Positions 1 through 7,007 of a stretch of DNA of 13,599 nt are shown piece by piece. Source of the DNA: CAXFCD01 sp964001155 (GTDB lineage Bacteria > Fidelibacterota > Marinisomatia > Marinisomatales > UBA1611); the NCBI GenBank assembly GCA_964001155.1, contig CAXFCD010000173.1, positions 1-13,599 on the forward strand, written 5' to 3'. The first letter of the stretch is position 1. The number at the start of each line of letters is the position of its first letter. The translations under genes and the position numbers were made by a program. The notes beneath the pieces are model-generated. The model did not search any database. It saw only the letters and a list, made by a program, of their open reading frames with translations, and was not told the origin of the DNA.

Positions 1-129
1 CCTTGGAGTTTAATAGGTGTATTATCTGTTGGAATCGCAATCGCTTTATCAATCACAAAAGGGTTAAATAGTGAAAGGGTATTCATAGGGATTTTAGGTT
101 TTGCGCTTTTATTCAATCTATTTGATTGA
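1..129 (+). CDS. C-terminal fragment of a small membrane protein (partial)
   Basis: The first frame is open from the window edge to a TGA at 127-129, giving 42 residues. It is strongly hydrophobic, with two likely membrane segments (around residues 3-18 and 28-41) separated by a short polar linker (TKGLNSER), and it ends in a short NLFD tail. The real start lies upstream of the window. A hairpin terminator follows 15 bases after the stop, which supports this being a true gene end. No family can be named from so short a piece; it could be the tail of any small integral membrane protein. Confidence 0.55.
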   Translation, partial: PWSLIGVLSVGIAIALSITKGLNSERVFIGILGFALLFNLFD

Positions 130-141
130 TAATGAGTTCTA

Positions 142-193
142 AAGCCCCACATTAGTGGGGTTTTTTGTTTGTGGGATGATGGGTAGATTTGGA
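142..193 (+). repeat. 52-bp direct repeat, copy 1 (terminator plus start-region unit)
   Basis: This segment matches 493-544 at 50 of 52 positions; the differences are at 154/505 (A/C, in the hairpin loop) and 182/533 (G/T). It contains a complete intrinsic terminator followed by about 27 bases that run up to the start codon of the next ORF: the repeat ends at 193 and the ATG is at 195. The two copies are 351 bases apart and flank the zinc-finger gene. Confidence 0.9.
144..166 (+). terminator. Rho-independent terminator after the membrane-protein fragment
   Basis: A perfect 6-bp GC-rich stem (CCCCAC 145-150 with GTGGGG 155-160) closes an ATTA loop and is followed by six T residues (161-166). 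It lies 15 bases after the stop of the upstream ORF and forms the left part of the 52-bp repeat. Confidence 0.85.
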
Positions 194-194
194 T

Positions 195-470
195 ATGGAA
201 GAGAAACTATCATTTCATGAACTCAAAGAAAAATTGTCTGTACATAGAAGCATTTGTCCCGAATGTAATTCAGAAATGCGATTGGTTAAGGGAGCCTCAT
301 GGTTCTTTGGTTGCCGAATGTATCCTAAAACTGGCTGTCAAGGAAGACGGCAGCCAACTAAAGAAATATTACAAGAAATTATAAAGTTGGAATCGGGTTG
401 GAAGAGATGGAATGAGGAAGAGAAGAAATGGGAAGATGTTAAAGATGGAGATGACTTTAAAGTCTTATAA
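195..470 (+). CDS. Small protein with topoisomerase-type C4 zinc finger
   Basis: This 91-residue protein carries one four-cysteine zinc-binding motif, C21-x2-C24-x15-C40-x7-C48, with the aromatic and glycine pattern (WFFGC, then YPKTGC) typical of the zf-C4_Topoisom finger at the C-terminus of bacterial topoisomerase I. In that family the finger binds single-stranded DNA; here it stands alone, between a charged N-terminal helix and a Lys/Glu/Trp-rich C-terminal tail (WKRWNEEEKKW). There is no catalytic topoisomerase domain, so it is not a topoisomerase. A nucleic-acid-binding role is an inference. I chose the ATG at 195; an in-frame TTG at 189 would add two residues. No strong Shine-Dalgarno is visible, only the TTTGGA at the end of the 52-bp repeat. 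The gene is enclosed by the two repeat copies, as if part of a cassette. Confidence 0.75.
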   Translation: MEEKLSFHELKEKLSVHRSICPECNSEMRLVKGASWFFGCRMYPKTGCQGRRQPTKEILQEIIKLESGWKRWNEEEKKWEDVKDGDDFKVL

Positions 471-492
471 GATTTATTATATTATTACCATC

Positions 493-544
493 AAGCCCCA
501 CATTCGTGGGGTTTTTTGTTTGTGGGATGATGTGTAGATTTGGA
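493..544 (+). repeat. 52-bp direct repeat, copy 2
   Basis: Second copy of the unit at 142-193, with two mismatches. It again begins with the AAGCCCCAC hairpin arm and ends in TTTGGA just before an ATG, here at 549. It lies 22 bases after the stop codon of the zinc-finger gene. Confidence 0.9.
495..517 (+). terminator. Rho-independent terminator after the zinc-finger gene
   Basis: The stem CCCCAC (496-501) with GTGGGG (506-511) has an ATTC loop and six T residues (512-517). It is the same hairpin as at 144-166, apart from one loop base. Confidence 0.85.
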
Positions 545-548
545 GAAT

Positions 549-638
549 ATGCTTATTTTAATTTTCTTAATTATGCTAACAACTTTGAGTACGCAGACAA
601 TAATCCTAATGGATACTCAAACTGGTAAACCGAATTAG
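549..638 (+). CDS. Possible 29-residue hydrophobic mini-ORF
   Basis: An ATG at 549 opens a 29-codon frame ending in TAG at 636-638. The first half is a hydrophobic leader-like stretch (MLILIFLIMLTTLS); the second half is polar (MDTQTGKPN). A GGAG at 542-545 lies only three bases before the ATG, closer than usual. The ORF sits exactly where the zinc-finger gene sits relative to repeat copy 1, and a terminator follows its stop within three bases. That placement is the main support. It may be a real small membrane peptide or the stub of a deleted gene with an export signal; I do not recognise it. Confidence 0.35.
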   Translation: MLILIFLIMLTTLSTQTIILMDTQTGKPN

Positions 639-640
639 AA

Positions 641-667
641 AGCACTCATTTATGGGTGCTTTTTTTT
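641..667 (+). terminator. Rho-independent terminator after the mini-ORF
   Basis: AGCACTCA (641-648) pairs with TGGGTGCT (653-660), including one T-G wobble, around a TTTA loop. Seven T residues follow (661-667). It differs from the two repeat terminators in sequence. The region from 668 to 781 holds nothing I can name; it is AT-rich spacer between this terminator and the tRNA terminator arriving on the other strand. Confidence 0.8.
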
Positions 668-781
668 GCTTAAAATTTAAAATTTGCTTGAAAAAATAGT
701 TGGTGTTTGGCCGGTGGTTACTTCAAAAACGGTCTATTTGTGTCTTTTTCTGTCATATTGAAAGTCTAAATAAAGGCCAAT

Positions 782-815
782 AAAAAAGCCCCTTTCTCGT
801 CGAGAAAAAGGGGCT
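782..815 (-). terminator. Rho-independent terminator of the tRNA-Lys gene
   Basis: Read on the minus strand, an AGCCCC-rich arm pairs with its complement across a long stem (787-799 with 801-815, with a two-base bulge in the A/T part), followed by a run of six T residues (complement of A782-787). It lies nine bases beyond the tRNA 3' end. Confidence 0.75.
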
Positions 816-824
816 GTCGTCGAG

Positions 825-897
825 TGATCCGGGTGCGACTCGAACGCACGACCAATGGCTTAAAAGGCCACTGCTCTACCAACTGAGCTACCGGATC
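825..897 (-). tRNA. tRNA-Lys, anticodon TTT
   Basis: The minus strand folds into a full cloverleaf of 73 bases: acceptor stem GATCCGG/CCGGATC, D stem GCTC/GAGC with an AGTTGGTA loop, anticodon stem GTGGC/GCCAT (one G-T pair) with loop CTTTTAA, a five-base variable loop, and T stem GTGCG/CGCAC with loop TTCGAGT. The anticodon TTT reads lysine codons. The discriminator base is A, and the 3' CCA is not encoded (the next bases are CTC), so it must be added by CCA-adding enzyme. It is transcribed away from the TonB-receptor operon. Confidence 0.97.
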
Positions 898-998
898 AAC
901 ATTGCGCAAAAAAGCGGTGGCGAACTTACATTTATTCCGATGGGATTTTAAGAAAAAACACAATAATTCAAATTCAATTTTTACAGATAATTCATAAT

Positions 999-1027
999 TT
1001 GATTTATGTACAGTGATACATTATATT
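999..1027 (+). promoter_or_regulatory. Probable sigma70-type promoter for the receptor operon
   Basis: TTGATT (999-1004) and TATATT (1022-1027) are separated by exactly 17 bases, close to the -35/-10 consensus. Transcription would start near 1034, leaving a leader of about 60 bases. That leader contains an inverted repeat, AATAACA (1040-1046) with TGTTATT (1053-1059), which could form a weak hairpin or bind a dimeric regulator. The call is from sequence pattern only. Confidence 0.5.
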
Positions 1028-1094
1028 GGGCCACTTTCAAATAACAGAATTTTGTTATTAGAAATAGGATAAGGAAACAAATACGGAGGTAACT

Positions 1095-3902
1095 ATGCGT
1101 AGACCCTTCCTAGCAACACTATTTTTGTTGCTTTTTAGCGCCGTAGTATTCGGTGGAACTACAGGAAAAATATCCGGAACGGTATCAGATGCCAGTACCG
1201 GGGATGCTCTTGTAGGCTGTAATGTTCTAGTAAAAGGGACATCACAAGGAGCCAGCACCGATGCAAATGGTGAGTTTTTTATCATAAACCTTTCTCCGGG
1301 AACCTATGATTTGGATTTTTCCATGATTGGGTACGCAGCTTATACAGCTGAAGGAGTTAGAGTAAGTGTTGATGTTACAACACCTGTGAATGCTGCATTA
1401 AGTACAGAAGCAGTTGCCATGACAGGCGTGGTTGTAACCGTTGAGCGCCCTGCCATTGAAAATACACTCACATCTACCAAATCAATTGTCTCTGGAGACA
1501 TGATGGGAGAAATGGCAATTACAGATGTGAACGATGTTGTTAAAACGCTTCCCGGAGTAACTGAGTTGGGTGGTGATTTACATATTCGTGGTGGTAGATC
1601 TGGTGAAGAAATGTATCTGGTTGATGGTGCATCAGTCACAAACGCTGTTATGGGCGGTCAGGCAATTCCTGTAAATCCAGGCATGGTTGGTGAGCTTCAA
1701 TTAATCACCGGTACATTCAATGCTGAATACGGACAAGCGATGTCAGGTTTATTTAATACAGTTTTGCGGGAACCAGCAGAAGGATTTCATGCTTCGTTTG
1801 GATTCCGAACCACACTGGGGCAAGATTACTTTAAAGCAGATGCAGGTGATTTTAAAGATGCAGCAGTCTATGCTGAAACTATGAAAATTGTTGATGATGC
1901 CGGAGAATACAGCAATGCTACAGACGGTACAGATTACACCATGTCTGATTTTGGGGGTGAAAAAACCATTATGGATTTTAGTGCCGGATTTGGCACAGGG
2001 TCTATGGGTGGTGTTTTTTCAATGCGTCAATTAGATGATGCTGGTAGACTGCCAGGACTTTCTGAAGATCTGCAAAATGTCCAGGCAAAATTTAATTTCC
2101 AATTAGGAAGCAGTCTTAAATTGAGCGCTGAAGTTATGAATTATACCAGAAATGGTTTTTATGACCCAACTTATGATGCAGAGCGGATGGATGCCGGGAT
2201 GGACATTTGGCAATGGATCTGGGCTATGGATCAATATCCACGGACAGAAGAAAGTGCAACCCAATTTGGTGTAACAGCCAACTACGTTATGTCACCTAGT
2301 ACAAATATAACTGTTCGTGCAGATATGATGATGAGGAAGCAAGAGGATGGTGCAAAAAATGATGAAGGATTTATTGATTTCAATAAGAATGCTAAAGTAA
2401 CTGCCACCACATCTTATAATGGTGCTGAAGGTCCCAATCATACAAAAGTGATGGAAGACATTGCAAATTCTAATGCTTGGTATAACATGGAAAATGTTTA
2501 CGGACATTATTTCAACTCTGATGAAAAGATTACTACTGTTGGAGTCCATGCTACAAGCCAGTTGAATAATCGCCATCAATTAAAAGCAGGTTTTGATTAT
2601 CGTATGTTTGATCTTAACCGTTGGGGCCATGATGTATGGTACGGACGGACCTTAGGATATACAGAAGATAATCCGCGACTCCAATACGCCAGTTTTGGTG
2701 ATGCAAGTCCTACAGAAATAGCGGCTTATGTACAGGATCAAATGGAATTCAATGATATGATTCTGAATGTGGGTATTCGGTTTGATGGTTTTGATGCAGG
2801 TTCTGATAAAGGTGTTTGGGCAAATAATGCAGTTGCAGATGCAGGCGCAGATGCAACACTGAATCCTTTTGATCCAACAAAAAGATCTGCAACAACCATG
2901 AAAACCCAAATTTCTCCACGATTAGGTGCGTCCTTCCCTGTTGGAGATAAAATGGCTTTTCGTTATGCTTATGGATCATTTTTCCAACGTCCTGAGTTTT
3001 ATTCACTCTTGAATAATCATATGGCGCAAATGGATGGTGGAACCGAATCTGGTTTCTTTATTTACTTAGGAAATGCAGACTTAGATCCCATGCAAACATC
3101 TGTTTATGAAATGGGTCTCCAATATAGTTTAGCGTCAGATCTCAAACTGGATGTATCCGGATATCATAAAGATATTTCAAACCTTCAGGCATCTCAAGAA
3201 GTGTATTCAATCCCTTATCAAGATGATGGCTCAGGACACACAAATGAAGCTGGATGGAGTGCGAATGAAACATTTGAAGCAGCACACTACAGTGTTATGG
3301 TGAGTGACCATTTCGGTGATGTAAGAGGTTTAGAAATGAGCTTATCCAAAACAGGTTCATCTGGTTTAACTGGCCGTGCATCTTACACATTCTCCATCGC
3401 AAGAGGAACTGCATCCGATAAGATCAATGCCGGAAACGGAAGTTTGACTCAAGATGGTGGTGGAATTGCAGCTAATGTATTGTCTATGACAACATTAGAT
3501 TGGCACAGACCCCATATCATAAATGGCTTTGTTGACTATCATATGGACATGGGTGGCTTCATTCAAAGTGCCGGAACAAACTTGACGTTTAATTTCCAAA
3601 GTGGATTACCTGTTTCAGCACGGTCTGGTGCAGGCGGTGCATCGCTAAGCGAAAGAGCACCAAACACGCTTGATTTAAATTTGAAACTGGACGCTCAATT
3701 AGCATTAGGCCCCGTCAGTCCGACAGTTTATCTATTGATTGAAAATGTTTTAAACCAACAGAATGTAATAGCAATTGCGGATCCAGGTTCCTTTTTTGAT
3801 GAAGCATCTGATTACTATAACATTGCCGCAGGACCGACAAATAATTTGTTAGCCTATGGCAAACCCATGACGCTGAATTTTGGCGTACAGATCAACTACT
3901 AA
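1095..3902 (+). CDS. TonB-dependent outer-membrane receptor with N-terminal carboxypeptidase-regulatory-like domain
   Basis: This 935-residue outer-membrane receptor presumably imports a ligand with energy from TonB/ExbBD. In order it shows a signal peptide (about 1-20, ending VVFG), a carboxypeptidase-regulatory-like beta sandwich (about 24-105, GKISGTVSDASTGDALVG...), a possible TonB box (GVVVTVERP, 111-119), a plug domain (about 120-226, with LHIRGGRSGEEMYLVDGASV at 162-181), and a long beta-barrel that ends in an aromatic strand (FGVQINY), as expected for BAM-dependent insertion. GGAGG at 1085-1089 places the ATG at 1095 well. The layout resembles SusC-like receptors of the FCB group, but no SusD-like gene follows; instead a T9SS-type surface protein starts 22 bases downstream. 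The ligand cannot be told from the sequence. Confidence 0.9.
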   Translation: MRRPFLATLFLLLFSAVVFGGTTGKISGTVSDASTGDALVGCNVLVKGTSQGASTDANGEFFIINLSPGTYDLDFSMIGYAAYTAEGVRVSVDVTTPVNAALSTEAVAMTGVVVTVERPAIENTLTSTKSIVSGDMMGEMAITDVNDVVKTLPGVTELGGDLHIRGGRSGEEMYLVDGASVTNAVMGGQAIPVNPGMVGELQLITGTFNAEYGQAMSGLFNTVLREPAEGFHASFGFRTTLGQDYFKADAGDFKDAAVYAETMKIVDDAGEYSNATDGTDYTMSDFGGEKTIMDFSAGFGTGSMGGVFSMRQLDDAGRLPGLSEDLQNVQAKFNFQLGSSLKLSAEVMNYTRNGFYDPTYDAERMDAGMDIWQWIWAMDQYPRTEESATQFGVTANYVMSPSTNITVRADMMMRKQEDGAKNDEGFIDFNKNAKVTATTSYNGAEGPNHTKVMEDIANSNAWYNMENVYGHYFNSDEKITTVGVHATSQLNNRHQLKAGFDYRMFDLNRWGHDVWYGRTLGYTEDNPRLQYASFGDASPTEIAAYVQDQMEFNDMILNVGIRFDGFDAGSDKGVWANNAVADAGADATLNPFDPTKRSATTMKTQISPRLGASFPVGDKMAFRYAYGSFFQRPEFYSLLNNHMAQMDGGTESGFFIYLGNADLDPMQTSVYEMGLQYSLASDLKLDVSGYHKDISNLQASQEVYSIPYQDDGSGHTNEAGWSANETFEAAHYSVMVSDHFGDVRGLEMSLSKTGSSGLTGRASYTFSIARGTASDKINAGNGSLTQDGGGIAANVLSMTTLDWHRPHIINGFVDYHMDMGGFIQSAGTNLTFNFQSGLPVSARSGAGGASLSERAPNTLDLNLKLDAQLALGPVSPTVYLLIENVLNQQNVIAIADPGSFFDEASDYYNIAAGPTNNLLAYGKPMTLNFGVQINY

Positions 3903-3924
3903 AGGATGAATTAAGGAGTTTATT

Positions 3925-5955
3925 ATGAACAATATGAAAATCTTTAAAACTGTCCTGACGGGATTAATGATCTGTGGGATCGTTGGAACCGTTATGGCAA
4001 AAGACCCCTTAGATGTGTTGGATAAATCCCGCATCGCTGGTAAATCTTTTATGCCGGTTGGGGAACAAACCTATGTTTACCACACCAATGGTTCACTATG
4101 GATGGGCTGGGACTCATACGGTAATACAGGAGACCAAACCTGTAGTGCTATTATTCCTGGTTGGGTTTATCCTGGTGCCAATGAATCTGCTGGACATGGA
4201 TATTTGAATTACAACTGTCGAGCAGGCTATTGGATTATTGCTGATATCGGTGGCACCCTTTACGAAGGAACCACAGGACAGTATGATGTGAGTGAAGGAA
4301 CTGAACCCGGTGAAACGTCCAGTGGATGGGCTGGAACTGACGAAGACTATAATAAAGAACCATGGGAAACGACTACAACGTGGTCAATCCCCAGTGCAGG
4401 CTTGGATGTTATTGCCACTCGTCGATCCTGGAGCTTTAATGGTGCAATGAACACCTATTTCAAGATTGGAGATTATGATTATAATGATTTTGTTATTGAT
4501 GAGATTCAAATAATCAATAACGGTTCAGTTGGAGCTGTTGATAATTTAGTCTTAGGCTCAAAAGCAGATCATGACTGCACTTGGAATGTACCTTTTCCCG
4601 ATTGGGATTATGCGTTTTGGACAGATGATGTTGTTGACTATGATGCAACATACATGTTGACCATGGAAATGGATGGAGATGATCCAGGATCTGCATCTAA
4701 TGATTTTGGGATTGACGATCCTGGTAGAGAATATCGGGGTGTTCGTGTCGGACAGACACCATTGAATATTGCCGGTAAAGCTTATGGTGATTTGACTGCC
4801 GCAGATGTAAATCATATGTGGTGGACAGGTGATGAAGACCCCCAAACTGTCGCATCGAGATATGCAATGGCCACTATGGTAAGTGGAGCAGGAGACAAAA
4901 AAGATGTAAATCCATCGCCAATGGATATGCGTTATCTCCAATCTTATAGCGGCGGTTCTCTTGCGGTGGGTGACACAGCTACATTTGTTGTAGCAGTATT
5001 GGCCGGAGCAGGGTTGGCAAATACACAAAAGGCGGCCGCAAATGCCAGACAAGCATATGACTGGAATTGGAATTTGCCAAAGCCACCTTCAGCGCCTCAA
5101 ATCGCAGCAGATGGCGTAGCAACCAATGCCCAAGGGCAAGTTGAATTGACTTGGTCCTATTCTGATGCTCAAATCTCAGCTGTTGACCCTGATAAAGGTG
5201 CAGCTGATTTTGCAGGATTCAGGATTTACAAAGCAGCAACTGCCCCAAGGCAAAGTTCATCTGATATCATGGATGCAGAAGGTGTCGCCGCAGATAATTT
5301 AGATGATGGTGGCGAAATGATAGGGGATCCAAGTGCAGGAACCAAATTCACATCAGCTTCAACAGGGCCATATACAATGGTGTTGGATATCCCTTCAGCT
5401 GATATGAGTACCTACGCAAATGGTGATGGTACGTACACTTGGACTGATGAAAAGGTTGCCATTGGTTTGACCTACTGGTATTATGTAGCTGCCTACGATG
5501 CAGCAGGAACTAGCACACCTCATGGTAGTGTCCCGTCATTAGAAAGCTATTTTACAATGTGCTATCCTATGCAAGCCGCACCTGATGGTGGTGGCGGTAT
5601 GATTAGCGATACACCACCGGCAACAACTGTTTCTGTGGAATCCCTAACCTATGAAGGCTTGGATGGATCCACTAATGATGTGTTTGTTGCACCAAATCCA
5701 TGGCGTGGTGATATCATGGAAACTTTCCATGGAGCCACAACAGCAAATAGCTATTTCGTCCGTTTTTACAATGTGAAAAAAGATGATGCTATTAGAGTAT
5801 TTGATGTAGGTGGAAACTTGGTTTATGAAAGTTCAGCAATAGAAAATGGGTCCTTTGATTGGAACCTAGTTTCTCGGACTCGGAACCAAGTGGTTACAGG
5901 TGTTTATTATTGGCAAGTAGGTGGTCAGTCCGGTAAACTGGCTGTCATACGATAA
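3925..5955 (+). CDS. Secreted protein with fibronectin-like region and T9SS type A-like C-terminal sorting domain
   Basis: This is a 676-residue exported protein. A signal peptide covers about 1-25 (cleavage after TVMA). The Trp/Asp-rich N-terminal region (about 26-380) matches no family I can name. Around 385-550 a segment beginning PKPPSAPQI, with WYYVAAYDAAG later, looks like a fibronectin type III fold. The last ~90 residues (from FVAPNPWRG, about 586) have the T9SS type A pattern: APNPW, FYNV, RVFDVGGNLVYE, GVYYWQV and a final GKLAVIR. In T9SS species this tail directs crossing of the outer membrane and attachment to the surface. AAGGAG at 3913-3918 sets the start, with six bases of spacing. 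The gene lies between the receptor and a PorV-like gene, which fits a surface-exposed partner of the receptor. It has no lipobox and does not look like SusD. Confidence 0.8.
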   Translation: MNNMKIFKTVLTGLMICGIVGTVMAKDPLDVLDKSRIAGKSFMPVGEQTYVYHTNGSLWMGWDSYGNTGDQTCSAIIPGWVYPGANESAGHGYLNYNCRAGYWIIADIGGTLYEGTTGQYDVSEGTEPGETSSGWAGTDEDYNKEPWETTTTWSIPSAGLDVIATRRSWSFNGAMNTYFKIGDYDYNDFVIDEIQIINNGSVGAVDNLVLGSKADHDCTWNVPFPDWDYAFWTDDVVDYDATYMLTMEMDGDDPGSASNDFGIDDPGREYRGVRVGQTPLNIAGKAYGDLTAADVNHMWWTGDEDPQTVASRYAMATMVSGAGDKKDVNPSPMDMRYLQSYSGGSLAVGDTATFVVAVLAGAGLANTQKAAANARQAYDWNWNLPKPPSAPQIAADGVATNAQGQVELTWSYSDAQISAVDPDKGAADFAGFRIYKAATAPRQSSSDIMDAEGVAADNLDDGGEMIGDPSAGTKFTSASTGPYTMVLDIPSADMSTYANGDGTYTWTDEKVAIGLTYWYYVAAYDAAGTSTPHGSVPSLESYFTMCYPMQAAPDGGGGMISDTPPATTVSVESLTYEGLDGSTNDVFVAPNPWRGDIMETFHGATTANSYFVRFYNVKKDDAIRVFDVGGNLVYESSAIENGSFDWNLVSRTRNQVVTGVYYWQVGGQSGKLAVIR

Positions 5956-5973
5956 CCGAAGGAGAAAATAAAA

Positions 5974-6936
5974 ATGAAATCAATCATGAAAAATACAATG
6001 AAATGGTTGACCATCTCTCTTATGGTTATCTCATTTCAATCAATGATACTTGCAGAAGGTGATAACGATAAAGTTGGATCGTCTGCTTTCAAATTTCTAA
6101 ACATTCAAACCGATGCACATGGTGCTGCACTGGGTGGTTTGTCTGCCCAAGCCAGCGGTGCTACTGCGCTTTTCTGGAATCCAGCAGGAGCAGCAGGGGC
6201 TGAAGGAATCGGCCTTAGTGCTGGAATGACTCAATGGTTAGTAGATACACAAGTGATGAATGTTGGTGTTGTAATGCCCCTAATGGGTGGGACAGCAGGA
6301 CTATCTCTAGTTTCAGTCAATTATGGCGACATAATGAGATCTGGATGGTCTGGTACCGAAGAATTTGTGTTTGAGCCAAATCAAGGAAGTTTTAGTGCAA
6401 CTGATATGGCAATTCAAGCCAGCTTTGGAAAAAGTTTATCAGATAAATTTTCTCTTGGTGGGACTGCAAAAATCGTTACCCAAGCCATAGATGATGTGAA
6501 CATTAGCGGTTTGGCATTTGACATTGGGACCCAATTTGATACCGGTTATCGCGGTATTAAAATGGGAGCAGTTATTTCCAATTTTGGACCAGATGTTGCT
6601 TCTCAAGCTGCAGATGATGCAGGCTTTGAAGAATTTCCCGGTATGTCTCTTCCAATGACATTCTCATTCGGTGTTGTGGGTGAAGCAATTGCAGGCATGA
6701 ATGCTGGACTTAATGTACTGAAACAAGCGGATATGGCTGAAGAATTTATCTTTAATGGTGAATATAATGTTGCCGGTTTAGCATCATTAAGGTTCAGTTA
6801 TAACCTGAGTAATGTACAACAACCTATGTCTTTTGGCGCAGGTGTAAGCGTTGCAGGGATTACTGCAAATGTATCCATGACAACCACGAAACATTTCGAT
6901 AATGTGATGCGGTTTGGAATTGGCTACGCCTTGTAG
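5974..6936 (+). CDS. PorV/PorQ (UPF0164)-family outer-membrane beta-barrel protein
   Basis: This 320-residue protein has a signal peptide (about 1-27, ending MILA) and the family signature at about 34-73: VGSSAFKFL, then DAHGAALGGL, then ATALFWNPAGAAG. This corresponds to the 'FLkig.dARa.amGga...ddasA.fwNPAG' block of PorV/PorQ proteins. The rest is short amphipathic strands typical of an FadL-like barrel. In characterised T9SS, PorV binds the C-terminal domain of secreted cargo and hands it to the attachment machinery. Its position directly after a protein with such a domain (18-base gap) supports a similar role, possibly dedicated to that cargo, but a general barrel function cannot be excluded. 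AAGGAG at 5959-5964 supports the ATG at 5974. Two stops in a row (TAG TAG) end the gene. Confidence 0.85.
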   Translation: MKSIMKNTMKWLTISLMVISFQSMILAEGDNDKVGSSAFKFLNIQTDAHGAALGGLSAQASGATALFWNPAGAAGAEGIGLSAGMTQWLVDTQVMNVGVVMPLMGGTAGLSLVSVNYGDIMRSGWSGTEEFVFEPNQGSFSATDMAIQASFGKSLSDKFSLGGTAKIVTQAIDDVNISGLAFDIGTQFDTGYRGIKMGAVISNFGPDVASQAADDAGFEEFPGMSLPMTFSFGVVGEAIAGMNAGLNVLKQADMAEEFIFNGEYNVAGLASLRFSYNLSNVQQPMSFGAGVSVAGITANVSMTTTKHFDNVMRFGIGYAL

Positions 6937-6962
6937 TAGCTAAACAAAAATAAATAATAAAG

Positions 6963-6993
6963 AAAAAGCCGTTCCGCAAGGAACGGCTTTTTT
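6963..6993 (+). terminator. Strong hairpin terminator ending the receptor operon
   Basis: GCCGTTCC (6968-6975) pairs perfectly with GGAACGGC (6980-6987) around a GCAA loop. Five A residues before and six T residues after extend the stem, so it could work in both directions. The next gene's ATG lies only 14 bases after the T run. Confidence 0.9.
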
Positions 6994-7007
6994 CGTAGTT
7001 TTATTTT

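Noticed and set aside
184..191. Bacteroidota-type -7 promoter element (TAGATTTG fits TANNTTTG; also at 535-542)
   Set aside because: No -33 TTTG lies at the expected 19-21 base distance, and a start here would leave almost no leader. The match may be chance, so it is not listed as a promoter.
142..544. Integron-type attC sites in the repeated units
   Set aside because: The units lack the RYYYAAC / GTTRRRY core sites and paired L/R boxes; the palindrome is explained as a terminator and no integrase gene is visible.
766..963. 65-residue ORF on the minus strand
   Set aside because: It runs straight through the tRNA-Lys and its terminator; it is a shadow frame.
2292..2579. Antisense ORFs inside the receptor gene (also around 1340-1639 and 2652-3006)
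   Set aside because: They lie inside a well-supported gene and their translations have no family pattern or export signal.
3925..5955. SusD-like nutrient-binding lipoprotein
   Set aside because: The protein has no lipobox cysteine after the leader and no TPR-like helical composition; it is beta-rich with a T9SS-type tail.
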